Source: Chionoecetes opilio (lineage: Eukaryota; Arthropoda; Malacostraca; Decapoda; Majidae). From it: a DNA stretch of 64,000 bases. Made by a program: the position numbers and the translations under genes. The notes beneath the pieces are model-generated. The model saw only the letters and a program-made list of their open reading frames with translations. It did no database searches and was not told the DNA's origin. Positions 13,037 to 24,310 of the stretch are shown here, piece by piece. Position 1 is the stretch's first letter. Every line of letters begins with the position of its first letter. The stretch is taken from assembly GCA_016584305.1 (NCBI GenBank), contig JACEEZ010005865.1:1-64000 (forward strand). The letters run 5' to 3'.

Positions 13037-13127
13037 TTTTGATGTTTGTTTTCGCCTATTTTTTCACCAATAAATGGGCATAAGCAGGTTAAAGCAAGTA
13101 ATTAGATGCTGACTGAAACATCAAAAT
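13037..13127. repeat. Short internal hairpin just inside the left TIR
   Basis: GCATTTTGATGTTT at about 13,037 is repeated in inverted form as AAACATCAAAATGC near 13,114, giving a 14-bp stem with a loop of about 60 bp. It may be a subterminal transposase-binding structure or chance. Its role is not known. Confidence 0.5.
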
Positions 13128-13258
13128 GCATAGAAACATTTATGGAAATATTACATGTGATATTTACAGACAAATTTTCTAAAAAATTTAACTAAATATA
13201 ATTTATTTCACTCTAGTCACAAATTCACAATGGTTTTAGCATGACATCTAATGGTCTG

Positions 13259-13273
13259 TTATGTTTGTTGCAG
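13259..13273 (+). other. Probable 3' splice site ahead of the transposase exon
   Basis: The string TTATGTTTGTTGCAG precedes the open frame. It has the pyrimidine-rich run and CAG of a eukaryotic acceptor, so the ATG at 13,261 probably lies in an intron. The first in-frame internal ATG is at 13,327. Confidence 0.5.
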
Positions 13274-15713
13274 ATCTGTTGAAACCTGCTAACAAATCCA
13301 GAGATACTTCACAAGATAACTTCACTATGGCAGTAAGTAAGGAGCTCCGAAGACGCAAAGTTGACATCTCAGAACCTCCACCTGCAGTCCAGAGACAAGC
13401 GTCACGCCGACCTGCTACTAGATCTGCTACAGAAACCTTCCTGATCGGCTACCCATCATCCAGCATCAGTGGCTCCCAGTTACCCACCAACAGACAGGCC
13501 TTCCAGTACTTCCTCCATCTCCAGAGTTTGCCAGAAAATACAGGGAATCCTAAGCATCAAGACCTCGCCAATGAAACAGTGGAGGCTATCATCCCATTCT
13601 GGCAGATGGCTAGGATCAAGACCATGACCAAGTACAATGCAGCGCAGCATTTCATGACACTTCACAAAAAGCACAGAGATCTAGCAAGGAATAAAGGTAG
13701 AACAGGTGACCCTGGAGGGAAAAGGAGTGCCTTTGTCCTGGAATTAGATAGCCTGTTCGACATAGGAGCTTCAGATGCCATCCAGGAAATAGAGAGAAAC
13801 CGACTGCTATCAAGGGAGAAGAAGGACAAGGACATCAGGTTCTACCAGGATCAGAAGACAGAGAGAAAGGCCCACATGTCTGGTCATGACAAGATATTTG
13901 AGTCACGGTCCCAGCAGCAAGCAGAGAAGGCTGCAAGACTGCAGCAGAGAGAGGAACAAGATATGAATTTGTCACAAAATTTCTACAATTTTTCAGCTGC
14001 CACACAGCGAAGGACTGCTGCTGATGTGTCTACCTGGGCTGACCAACCGACAGTGAGAGAATGCAGAGGACATGGATTACCAACAACCTCGTCCTGGATG
14101 TTCACATCACCAAGACACTGTGACTCTCACATTTCCCAGGATGGTCATGGAGTGTGTTGACATCTGCAGTACCGCTGATCGTCTGGGATTGTCTGACAAT
14201 CAAGTGACAGCCTTAGTCTCTGCTACATTGAAGGCTGGTGGAGCTGACCTGGACAAGTTTGTCATCTCAACCTCAACAACGAGACGGAACAGGATGCTGA
14301 CAAGGTACCACATCAGCCAGGAGTACATGGCAGCATTAGCGAGGACCCTCCCAAGTATGCTGCTCTCCACTGGGATGGCAAGATGCTGAGAGATGTCCTG
14401 GGAAGTGATCCTGGGACCACGTCAGAGACTCTGGCTGTGCTTGTCTCAGGACCACCTGCATATCCTGAAGGCAAGCTACTGGGAGTACCAGTGATAGACA
14501 GCTCAACAGGAACGGCTCAGGCAGAGGCATCCATGGATTTGCTGGAGGCATGGGGGCCTACTGGAGTGATCACTGCCCTTGTGTTTGACACAACGGCCAG
14601 CAACAGTGGAGTACATCGGGGAGCTGCCAAGCTTCTGGAGCAACAGCTTGACAGGAAGGTGTTCTACCTGGCCTGCAGACACCACATTCTAGAAGTGCTG
14701 GTTGGTGCTGTATGGGAGAATCTGTTTGGCAAGGTCAAGAGCCCAGAGAATCCTTGGTTCAAGCACTTCAAGGACGTTTGGACAGATCTTACCACAGACA
14801 ACCCTACAACCCCGTCCCTCAGACAAAAATGGTTGAATAAAAAGAAGAAAGAGTGCAAGGAAATACTACAGGAAATCCTGAGGTCGGAGAAGCCTCCTAG
14901 AGCTGACTACCGTGAGATTGCTGAGCTTACACTGATCGTCCTTGGAGACACGCCTCCCCGTGGAATCCACTGGAGTCGTCCTGGAGCCATTCATCAGGCC
15001 AAGTGGATGGCCAGAAACCTGTATTCTATGAAGATGTTCATGTTTGCTGAGCAGCTGGAGTACGATGAAGAAACTGTTGTGAAGCTGGAACGCCTCAACC
15101 TCTTCCTAGGACTGTTCTATACACCCATGTGGATGTCATCTACATTTGCTGCAGATGCTCCTGCAAATGATCTGCAGTTCATGAAGGACATGATGAAGTT
15201 CAAGAGAACAGATCCAGAGATTGCTCAGGCAGTGCTACAAAAACTTGAAAACCACAAGTGGTACCTGACACAGGAGGTTGTCCCGTTCGCTCTCTTCGGT
15301 AGCAGACTCAGTGACAAAGAGAAGCAGGACATTGCTGCCAAGCTGCACGCCACTGAGAAGCCAGATAGCTTCAGACGAGGGAAACCTATGTTCCCTCAGG
15401 TTACAGCCAAGACGACTCTGGCTGATCTAGTTGGTCCAGAGAGTCATCTTCTGCTTGACACCCTTGCATTGAGTATGACTGGCTTCTGCAAACTGTGGCG
15501 ACATGGCCAAGGAGTGATGACTACAGCAAGGCCCTGGAATATGTCAGCAATGTAAAAGTAGTGAATGACATTGCTGAGCGGGGAGTCAAGATGATGACTG
15601 ATTTCGCAAACATCATTACCACAGATTCTCAGCAAAAACAGTACCTTCTTCAAACTGTGGAATACAACCGTGAGCGATTTGATAGCTTCAAGAAGCAAAC
15701 TCTGAAAAAATGA
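13274..15713 (+). pseudogene. DDE-type transposase with C(2)H motif, broken by three frame changes
   Basis: The coding region runs through frame 1 (13,274 to about 14,070), frame 2 (to about 14,338), frame 1 again (to about 15,470) and frame 3 (to the stop at 15,711-15,713). The first part is basic and rich in Gln and Glu, with a probable coiled coil near 13,915-13,970. Candidate catalytic residues are Asp in HWDGK (codon 14,374), Asp in FDTTASN (codon 14,587) and Glu in NDIAERG (codon 15,576). Between the last two lies CRHH (14,674-14,685), the C(2)H signature described for many eukaryotic RNase H-fold transposases. A long insertion separates CRHH from the Glu, as in hAT-like proteins. The first two shifts compensate each other, so base errors are possible, but three breaks argue that this copy as written cannot make an intact protein. 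The superfamily is left open. Confidence 0.75.
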
Positions 15714-16053
15714 CTGTGAAGTGTCCTTCTGACATAGACAATAGAGTTTTCTGCCACTTGAAAATAGTTTTTAGAGTCTTTGTCACACATTTTTTGATGT
15801 CAAGATTGTAATATTTATGAAATTTATAGGAAATTTTCAGAAAATTTTGCTTTTTTTCTGGATATGATGTGTCTTTTTTTCTTGAATGTTTACTTGGATT
15901 GTTTTTTCAGAAATAATATTAAAAATGCTTCAATTTGATACCCAATTTGTTGTTCTATCCCAATTGTAACATAAGTCTCAGGTGAAAAAAAGTCTGGCGG
16001 AAGGCAAAATTAGGCGCTTTTCTACTGTCGCGGGCTTAATATCTTGAGGTCCA

Positions 16054-16190
16054 ATGAGGCAAAAGTTCCTGACATATTAGCTCAGAATGGTTGTGATTTT
16101 CGGCTTTTCCAGGTCAAAAAGCATGGGAAACCTTGCAGGGGGGTATAAAATTAGGAAAAAATTGTTTTCTGAACAGGTCTAATATAATAT
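16054..16190. repeat. Right terminal inverted repeat of the 3.3-kb transposon
   Basis: Inverted partner of 12,847-12,982, from TGAGGCAAAAGTTCCTGAC to GGTCTAATATAATAT. The match stops abruptly at its inner edge, which defines the TIR length. Confidence 0.88.
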
Positions 16191-17224
16191 GCTGCTGTTG
16201 ATTTGCGGCAAAATTCAAAATATTATGGAAGGATCAATAGTGGCTGCATTCGATTCCTTGTATCTGAAAATGTATAACAAAATATTTTATTTATGTCATT
16301 ATCACATATGGTTGCTAAGATATGACGATAAGTCGATTTTCAATATTTATCTGGTGGCCATCCTGGATTTTGGCTCAAAAAGTACAAAATCTTTTGATTT
16401 GACCAAACTTGTTGCTACAATGGCATTATATGAACATAATTAAAGCTAAAAAAGAAAAAGGCACTTGGCATACCATGTAGAATCATGACATGCAGTTCTA
16501 ACATGAATGTACCCCTTACAGGTCTTACCGCATTTGGCGCGATTTGTTTGCTGATAGGTGGTCTGTTCAATAAGCGATAAAAATATGAAAGCTGCTAAAT
16601 CCAGACTGCTACCAGGGCAAAATGAGTTCCTGAATAATATACCCTTCAAATGATACCAATGAGCCTTTGCCATCTTTTTGGTACCGACAGCCCCTATACC
16701 TGACGGACTAATAGAACGGTTGCTGCAGCGGCAAGTTTCGCTTCCTCCCTCATCGCCATTGTTCCGGGTAGTGGCTCGAACAAGTGTGTACAAACTCACT
16801 ATCACACCTGTTTGCAGCATGTCCATGGCTCTGCACGAAACATTGCCCGAAACACTGTCCCAGTGTTGCATGTGACATGTTGCTAGCATGCGTGTGACTG
16901 TGACATGTTTCCATCACGCCAAGATCAGTGTTTCGGGTGAAGTATATAGGGCAAGGGTGGCTGAGCATTGTCGGGACCGGCTCATAGCAACTCGGAGGAC
17001 GCTTCTGTGTTCCAATGAGTAATGCAAAATATGACTTTTTACTTTAATATACGAAGAAACAGTACTACTGATTGTGGACTAGATATAATATCTACGTGGT
17101 AAGGAGATTATGATTGAAGTGAACCACAAACTACTAGTCTACCTGACTAAATTACAAGAAAATAATGACGGGACAATTTGTTTCCATAGTAACAGGTTTA
17201 TAATTGTACATATTTCTGGAAAAT
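16191..17224. other. No firm gene; possible relic frames
   Basis: The sequence is clean in texture. Two frames stand out: 84 codons on the plus strand (16,189-16,443) and 147 codons on the minus strand (16,446-16,889, with a run reading VGTKKMAKAHWYH). Neither shows a domain I recognise. The minus frame has normal composition and could be a transposon or exon relic, but I cannot support a function. Confidence 0.35.
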
Positions 17225-17460
17225 ATCTATGAGGAAGAAAACAGTGGACGCAGACGCCACAGAACACCTAAATTCTCAAAAGCTGATTTGGCAAGATATG
17301 AAATGGGAAGTTTTCAGTTGAGGTTTCTAGTAAAGCCTATATAGCCCAAGAATGTTCATTGTAAATGAGTGAGACAGTTGAGTGCCATGGATGAAGAGAG
17401 GATAGATGTCTGGAGGGTTAATTGTCCTCTCTTCATCAGACACTTAACACTCCCTATTAT
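17225..17460 (-). mobile_element. Degenerate fragment of the jockey-like LINE
   Basis: The sequence around GTGGACGCAGACGCCACAG and onward matches, with many changes, the segment at about 24,925-25,090 inside the full jockey-like LINE, in the same orientation. The left edge of the 12-kb duplicated unit (about 17,386) falls inside this fragment. Confidence 0.65.
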
Positions 17461-18469
17461 ACAATGATCATTATTTTGCTATCCTTTACTAGAAACCTCA
17501 CCTGTAAAGTTCACATACTATGATAAAATTCAGCTTATTAGAAGTAAGGTGTACTGTGGCGTCCGAGTCAAACTTTGTTTCCCTCCAAAATGCTTGCCCT
17601 GCACAGAAGCCTTATCCGCTCATGGATGGGATATGCCATTCATGTGAGGGAGATCTACTTATACAGTTTCGACATAAATAGTACTCATCTTTTTGTGCAG
17701 CATCCCTGCACTTATAAAGAGTGAAATAATAGTCAATGAGACATATTTCAGCAAGATACATTTTCGTAGGAAGGGGAAAGAAAAATTAATGATGTAGTTA
17801 CCTTTGAAACACTAATAAGGGTTTCATACATTAGGGTTTTGAAGGCAAAGAACACTGACACCTAATTAACGTAACATTATTATTTATTTTACCAACAATT
17901 ATAATGTATGAAACGACATTGTTTGAAAAATTTGTTTCGTAGATATCTATATGATTACATTACTAATAAGGACATGGACCCATATATAATGCGCAATGAG
18001 GATGATTGGTTTACTATTGAGAACAACGAGGGTATGGGCTTTTCAACTTTTATTCATACGTATATAAAGCAATTCATACTAATTATGCATGCCATTCGTT
18101 GAGTTTGGAGCCACTATATATTACATCTAAAAAAATAGTATGTGATAAAAAAAAGGGGTCTCATGGTGTCCCAGCGACAGGTCACAGTTTACTTAAGCTC
18201 GTAATCAATCAATCAAGATAATGGAACTATACATCAATGATTTGTCACAAATTGATCTTTTTTGCGTAAGCTTGAATGGTGGGAAATGGTGGGAAATTTT
18301 ATAACTGGTGGGATGTCAGTGAAAAAGAAACATTAATGTGTTTTACCATTGTGTACCTTTTAAGTGGCGCTTATTTAACTGAAAATGAAGATATAAAAGC
18401 AGTCACTAAACTTTATTAGAACAATATGGCATATATAGTGTTTTTGTTTTACATTTGTGCCTATAGCGC

Positions 18470-18780
18470 CTGAAGGCAGTGACTTCAGACTCGGATGGTA
18501 GGCCCTGGAGGTTCACTTGAGGGCTGTGATGGTTGTTGGCCCTCGCCCGTGGTGGCGCAGGCAGGATTTTTATAGTGACGCCTGTGATTAGATGCTCATG
18601 TCTCCCCCAATGTGTCCTCCGATGCACTCGCAATCGAAGGTAGAGTTAATGGGCAGGGCAAGTGGGAGTTCTTAGGCCACTCGACGGTGCAAAAAGTATT
18701 TTGGTTCTCATATGGGATCGAACTCGGATCACCGAGAACGCCACTCGGAGACGCTAACCACTCTGCTACCGCCTCTCCAT
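18470..18780 (-). mobile_element. tRNA-derived SINE, copy A
   Basis: Read on the minus strand, the head (18,711-18,780) has an A-box-like GTAGCAGAGTGGTTAGCG and a B-box-like GAGTTCGATCCC, the internal promoter pair for RNA polymerase III. The body, with the string GGCGTCACTATAAAAATC and a GCC/CACGGGC-rich block, is shared with the SINE at 48,226-48,540 and more loosely with that at 46,085-46,470. Confidence 0.78.
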
Positions 18781-19282
18781 ATTACTGTCACCTCTGAGCA
18801 CTTTCCAGGAAAAGTTAGGGGACTAGTCTGTGAGGTCACCTTTACAAAGTAAGCCATGCCAAACTCTTAATTAACACCACCCAGACACAAATTTTTCGAG
18901 GGAAGGAAGGGGGAGAACTTGTTGACCTTCAGGGAGAGCTGCTGGTAACACTACACTAACCCTAAGGAAGTCCCAATATACCTAACATCGACCAGGAGAG
19001 ACGAACCCAATCGTGACTCAGTGGACTAAGGTCCACGTAAAAAGCACCATGCAACCTACCCTGAAGGTAAGACATGAGCATGTGGGAAGAATCAATGGAG
19101 ACAGAGTGTATTGAATGAAAGATAAAGGTTGAGGATGGGCTTCGATGAATAAAGGAAGTTAAGGTACCTGCTATAATATCTAACAATGCATTTATTGTAG
19201 GGAAATTATTTATATTACGTATAATATACTTGCACATGTTCCTATGGTATGATAATATGGTGTAGATAAGTATTATGTTGAT
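18781..19282. other. No gene seen
   Basis: Clean-textured spacer between the SINE and the LINE. A 91-codon minus frame (18,962-19,237) has no recognisable domain. Confidence 0.45.
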
Positions 19283-20471
19283 GATAGGAAGCTTCGTGTC
19301 CTGGTGGAACGCCGACGTGAGTTTCGACAGGGGATGCTTGCAGCCTATGTTGATCTCAAGAAGGCGTTTGACTCAGTGCATCGTGAGTCACTCTGGGATC
19401 TTCTGCGACTTCGAGGGATTCCTGCAAGGACTATTGGTTTGATAACTGGTCTGTATTCTGGGACTGAGAGTGCTGTGAAGTGTGGGGCAGGTGTATCCAG
19501 CTTCTTTCCTGTGAATACAGGAGTGAGGCAAGGGTGCGTCCTTGCCCCATCACTTTTCAACGCTTGTATGGACTGGGTATTGGACAAGGTTGTAGATCAA
19601 AGTGATTGTGGAGCATCCGTCGGCAACACCAAGATCACTGATCTTGTTTTTGCCAATGATGCAGTAATCTTTGCTGAGTCGCTGGAGGTCCTGGTGATGG
19701 CTCTCGAGGCGCTGCACGAGGAGGCAAAGCCTTTGGGACTTGAGGTCTCCTGGCTCAAGACCAAGGTCCAGGTATTTGGAGACTTACTAGATGAAGCAGT
19801 ACAGTCTGTTCATGCGTGTGGCGAGGACATTGAGATCTTGGAAAGATTTACATACCTTGGTAGCGCAGTCCATAATGACGGCGGGTCACGTCAAGAAGTC
19901 TTACGGCGGATTGGCATAGCCCACGGTGTTATGGACTCGCTCAACGGGAGTATTTGGCGTTGTCGGTACCTGTGCAGGAGGACAAAGATCCGGATCTTCA
20001 AGTCGCTTGTGATCCCTGTCTTACTCTATGGTTGTGAGACATGGACACTAAATAGTGACTTGAAGAGACGAATCAATGCCTTTGGTAATAAGTGTCTTCG
20101 CAGAATCATGGGGTATCGCTGGGATGATTACGTGTCAAATCAGCGATTGCACCGTGAGACTGAATCGAGGCCTATTACCTGCATAGTCCGTCAGCGCCAA
20201 CTTCGGCTATATGGGCATGTGGCACGCTACCCTGAAACCGATCCTTCCCATCGGGTTGTATCTGTAAGAGACAATCCGGCGTGGAGGAGGCCAAGGGGGC
20301 GCCCACAAGGCTCGTGGCTGGGGCAAGTTGATGTTTCTTGTCGAGAGCTGCTTGGTGTGGGAAAGGAGCCTGCATGGGAACTCGCGCGTGGTGACCCCCG
20401 GGAGTGGCGTCGTAGGGTGGGCGAGGCGACGCGCCCCCCGGCGTATGCTCCTAATGATTGATTGATTGATA
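19283..20471 (+). mobile_element. RTE-like non-LTR retrotransposon, 5'-truncated, copy A
   Basis: A reverse transcriptase 3' half is followed immediately by a short (GATT)n tail at 20,452-20,471, with no poly(A). A simple-repeat tail fits RTE-type elements. The endonuclease and the first RT motifs are missing at the 5' side, as expected from incomplete target-primed reverse transcription. A diverged fragment with the same tail lies at 43,074-43,530. Confidence 0.8.
19304..20461 (+). pseudogene. RTE-like reverse transcriptase, partial, catalytic box altered (copy A)
   Basis: A 385-codon open frame. In order it shows AYVDLKKAFDSVH (residues 14-26, RT motif with Asp17), GVRQGCVLAPSLF (73-85), then LVFANDAVIFAE (114-125) where the usual FADD box is expected, followed by LYGCETWTL and a C-terminal region rich in Arg and Pro with RPRGRPQGSW. 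The first Asp of the catalytic pair is Asn here (AAT at 19,655-19,657), which should abolish polymerisation. The frame stays open upstream of the GTG at 19,304, so that is not a true start and the 5' end is truncated. The stop lies within the GATT tail. It is an RNA-dependent DNA polymerase relic of a LINE. The clade (RTE-like) is inferred from motif style and tail. Confidence 0.82.
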
Positions 20472-20488
20472 GGAAGTGATGCATCTAA

Positions 20489-21105
<617 letters not shown>

Positions 21106-21106
21106 G

Positions 21107-21658
21107 TCTAATATACTATAGGAGTAGCCGTGTGTCTATCTGTCTGTTTTGGGTAGCCAAAACTGTAAATTCAATTTTGATGAGAGTAGGCTAAACAAAA
21201 TCGCAAATAAATCGTAGGTGGTAAGCGGCTTGGTCCCATGTCGATTGAATAATTTTGAAGGAGGGTTTTGGGCTAAAAACACTTTTAGCAGTATTAGATT
21301 AATGGGTGGAACTCTGCGGTAACACCTTGCCGCATTTCACTAACTCCGTAGACTCATGGACTTACCGTTTGTGTGTGAGTGTCTGTGTATGTGTGTGTGT
21401 TTGTGTGTATGTGTGTGTGCATGCATGTGTGTGTGTGCATGAGTGTGTGCGTGAGTGCGTGTGTGTGTGTGTGTGCATACGTGTATGTGTGTGTGTGTGT
21501 GCGTGTGTATGTGCACTTGCAGGACAGGCGTGTGGCTGGGGTGAGGCAGGCTACGGTGATGGTAGATGGTCTACCCCGAGGCACATTGACCAGTGACCTG
21601 TATTATATTCTACTACTTCAAACATCAATACATGGGTCCGAAGGGCCCACAAGCACTT
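21107..21658. mobile_element. Helentron/HINE-like repeat, copy A2
   Basis: Same start and closing hairpin (GGGTCCGAAGGGCCCAC) as the preceding unit, head-to-tail with it. It contains a more degenerate GT tract at about 21,370-21,520 and the shared block GCGGCTTGGTCCCATGTCG. Confidence 0.6.
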
Positions 21659-21702
21659 TTATTTTAAAGTACAAGTATTTTCTTATGATATTACAGTTGA
21701 TA

Positions 21703-21706
<4 letters not shown>

Positions 21707-21790
<84 letters not shown>
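21707..21790. repeat. (AT)n microsatellite
   Basis: About 84 bp of AT dinucleotides with two interruptions. Confidence 0.97.
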
Positions 21791-21793
<3 letters not shown>

Positions 21794-22880
21794 TTAAAAG
21801 CAATAATGTTTAAATAATGTTGTAATAGTTAGGGTTTATCACTATTAGTCAGGAAAATGGCTATGCAATGCTAGAAATTAACGGCGATTATGAAAATTTC
21901 AGTTTCTTCAAACTTTTAAGGTTTCCCTAGACTTACATACATTTGCATATGCGTGATGTGAATGGCAGAGGAATATACAACTTCTAATTATAAGTAGCTA
22001 ACTAAAAAAACGTAATTATATTATTATAAAGGGCACAAATAGACTTGATAAGATGAATGGAGCTGGAGTAGTGTTATCCAGAGGATGGTGGGCAGGGCAG
22101 CTGTTATGTCTAGGGTGAAAAGGGACCTCGCATGGCGCCTCTCCTCTCTGGAAAAACCAAAAAGCCCGCCAACACGTTCCCTGGACGGCTCCCCTAAACT
22201 TTCCCGAACCACATCCAACTTACCCGATTATGAGGTAAAATAACATCCGTTTTAAAACAAAAAATGGTACTTTATTGCCCAAAAACTAAGAATATAACTA
22301 AGACCTGAATGAATAAGAATTAACAATAGTATTTGTGGTGGACAGGATTATACCCACCCCCCAAAGTTGACGATGGCAAGACGCGTGAGCCGGCCTGACC
22401 CACGGATGAGCACATGGCTCGTCTTGCAGTAAGAGTTGATACAGGACACTCTAACATCTGAAGTTGTATATTCACCCGCCATTATGATCAGCTACGTGGT
22501 ACACATTACCCTTGAAAGAAGGTAGGATTTCCTTAGGATAAAGAAAAGTAAATGTAATCCGTTACTGGAACATATCGAATCCCCCACTGGCCGCCAACAC
22601 TTGACAGTGTTTACACTCGCATCCCCCGCACCTGTTTGCACCTTTCTCGACAACGGTTGGTTATAGTAGCTATTGCTTATCATATCACAGCTCCTATGTT
22701 AACATATAAACTACATTTAACCTCAGCTACGTAATCTAATTACAGGACCACACACACGAAACTTTGGCGTCCACCACACCACCGCCTGGCTACACTAGAC
22801 CCTAGGCTACACCAGCCGACACACAACTTTAGTTACCCCTTGTACTGTTTCTTATTTTCTGATATTCATATATTCTTAAT
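21791..22880. other. No gene supported
   Basis: Clean-textured, no open frame above 65 codons. GTGGTGGAC near 22,333 is inverted as GTCCACCAC near 22,770, which is too short to call an element end. Confidence 0.4.
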
Positions 22881-23946
22881 GGTATTATTCTAGTGATTGC
22901 CCACACTCAGCCCCCTCTCCCCCAAAACAAGCTTAGGGACCCAGAGGAATGCGGGATATTTGGATGGGGGATTATAATGGACGAGAACTGCGCGGTCGCT
23001 ACCGTCGTTACTACTTACGTCTTCTGTAATATTTTTTGTTCAGTATACTGTGCAGTATCAATCCACTTCCGCGTAATCTTTAAAACTTACATATACTTTG
23101 AAAAAATGATATAGTTGTCTAATAGTGCATACATAGTCACAGTCACACCCTCTCCATCTGGAGGCCCCCCACCCTTTAGGAGGTTAGGTTACGGTTAGGT
23201 TAGGTAAAAAAACAACTAATCCATGTCTAAGAAAATGACCGCGCAGTACTCGTCCATTTTTACCGGCTGGGGTACAAAATATGCGTCGCAACCACAGTTT
23301 TTGAGTTAGAGGTGGCGTAAAACTTCCCTGGATATAATGTAAATGGATTGGATTTCTTCTATTTCCAGAGACATGTGAAGGTGACGATCATAAAGCGTCG
23401 GAAACACGTAATGTAGGATTTATGTAGGAGCCAAAATTATGTAGGTCTAGGGTCATTTTCCTAGATCTAGGAAAATTTAGCCTAACCTAGCGTGGGGGCT
23501 CCATCTCCCTCGACCTCACGGTTATCTAACTTAATCTAAGCAAATTTAACCTAACCTAGCGGGGGGCTCTGCCCCCTCGACCCCCCGATAATCTTAACTA
23601 ACCTCCTAGCAATAATCACCTGCTAACCTAACCTTACCTAATTCAACATAGCCTACTAATGGGGGGGCTCCGCTCCCTAGATCCCCGGTAACCTAACAAA
23701 AGTTTACCTTACCTCTATGTGGGAGGGTGGGTGGGGAATCGACACTCTGGACTAGACGTCTCTGGACTTAGAAGAAATCCAATCCATTTACCCAAGATCT
23801 AGAGAATTTTTCCAATACCCCTAACTCAAAAGCTATGTGGTTGCGACGCATATGTTATACCCTAGCCAAATATCCCGCTTCGCTCAGGTCCCCAAGCTTG
23901 TTTTGGGGGAAAAGGGGGAAAATGTGCAAACACTAGAATAATACCG
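22881..23946. mobile_element. Inverted-repeat (MITE/foldback-like) element, copy A
   Basis: The ends 22,881-22,966 and 23,866-23,946 are inverted copies sharing GGTATTATTCTAGTG, CCCCCAAAACAAGCTT and GCGGGATATTTGG. A second pair of arms is nested inside: about 23,262-23,372 against 23,755-23,880, sharing ATGCGTCGCAACCACA and AATGGATTGGATTTCTTCTA. No coding frame lies between. The middle carries several CCTAA/TTAGG pentamers. Confidence 0.72.
23180..23216. repeat. Short interstitial TTAGG-type telomere-like motif
   Basis: GGAGGTTAGGTTACGGTTAGG and the bases after it contain four degenerate GGTTA/TTAGG units. CCTAA forms recur at 23,480-23,700, 26,590-26,635 and 26,805-26,845. TTAGG is the ancestral arthropod telomere repeat. 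Here it is short and interspersed, so this is not a telomere. Confidence 0.5.
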
Positions 23947-24061
23947 TAAATTTCCCTCTCTTTAGGGCTTTATGGCTCTCCCACCTAATTCCGTAAATCT
24001 TAAATTTGTTAATTTGCCGTAAATTGCCGACGCATTATTTGTTCCCACCCGGAAACCCTGC

Positions 24062-24120
24062 ATTCCTGCAGGTCCCCAAGCTTGTTTGGGGGAAGGGGGA
24101 GAGTATGGGCAAACGCTAGA
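24062..24120. repeat. Extra terminal segment of the inverted-repeat element
   Basis: CAGGTCCCCAAGCTTGTTTG and the following G-rich and GGGCAAACGCTAGAA strings repeat the right end at 23,885-23,937 in the same orientation, suggesting a second, mostly lost copy. Confidence 0.6.
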
Positions 24121-24310
24121 AATTTACCTTCTTAACTACCACGTGTAAGTCTCACGGCCACTTGTAGCTTTCTTATGTTCTTATGTTCTAAAGGCGTGAG
24201 GTGCAGTTCACCTCTAGAGGGTACCTGGAACTGTCGCCTATAGGAATTCTCGCCGATGACGGCAAGTGTTCCAATTTTTGGCGACAGTTCCAGTTCTTGA
24301 CCTTATTATT

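Larger units (their letters stand above)
12847..16190 (+). mobile_element. DNA transposon, 3.3 kb, with ~136-bp terminal inverted repeats
   Basis: The ends at 12,847-12,982 and 16,054-16,190 are inverted copies of each other, and between them lies one degenerate transposase read on the plus strand. Inside the last few bases both ends carry the palindromic string ATATTATAT, so the target-site duplication cannot be fixed by eye. TATA flanking a TTAGACC terminus is one consistent reading. The layout (long TIRs, single transposase, internal splice acceptor) fits a cut-and-paste element. The superfamily is not assigned: the C(2)H motif in the transposase is shared by hAT, P, Kolobok and related groups. 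Confidence 0.82.

Noticed and set aside
16446..16889. 147-codon minus-strand frame as a host gene
   Set aside because: Composition is plausible but no motif, splice context or duplicate copy supports it.
22330..22790. Possible LTR with primer-binding site (TGGCGTCCACC)
   Set aside because: No second LTR, no TG...CA ends and no gag-pol frame nearby.
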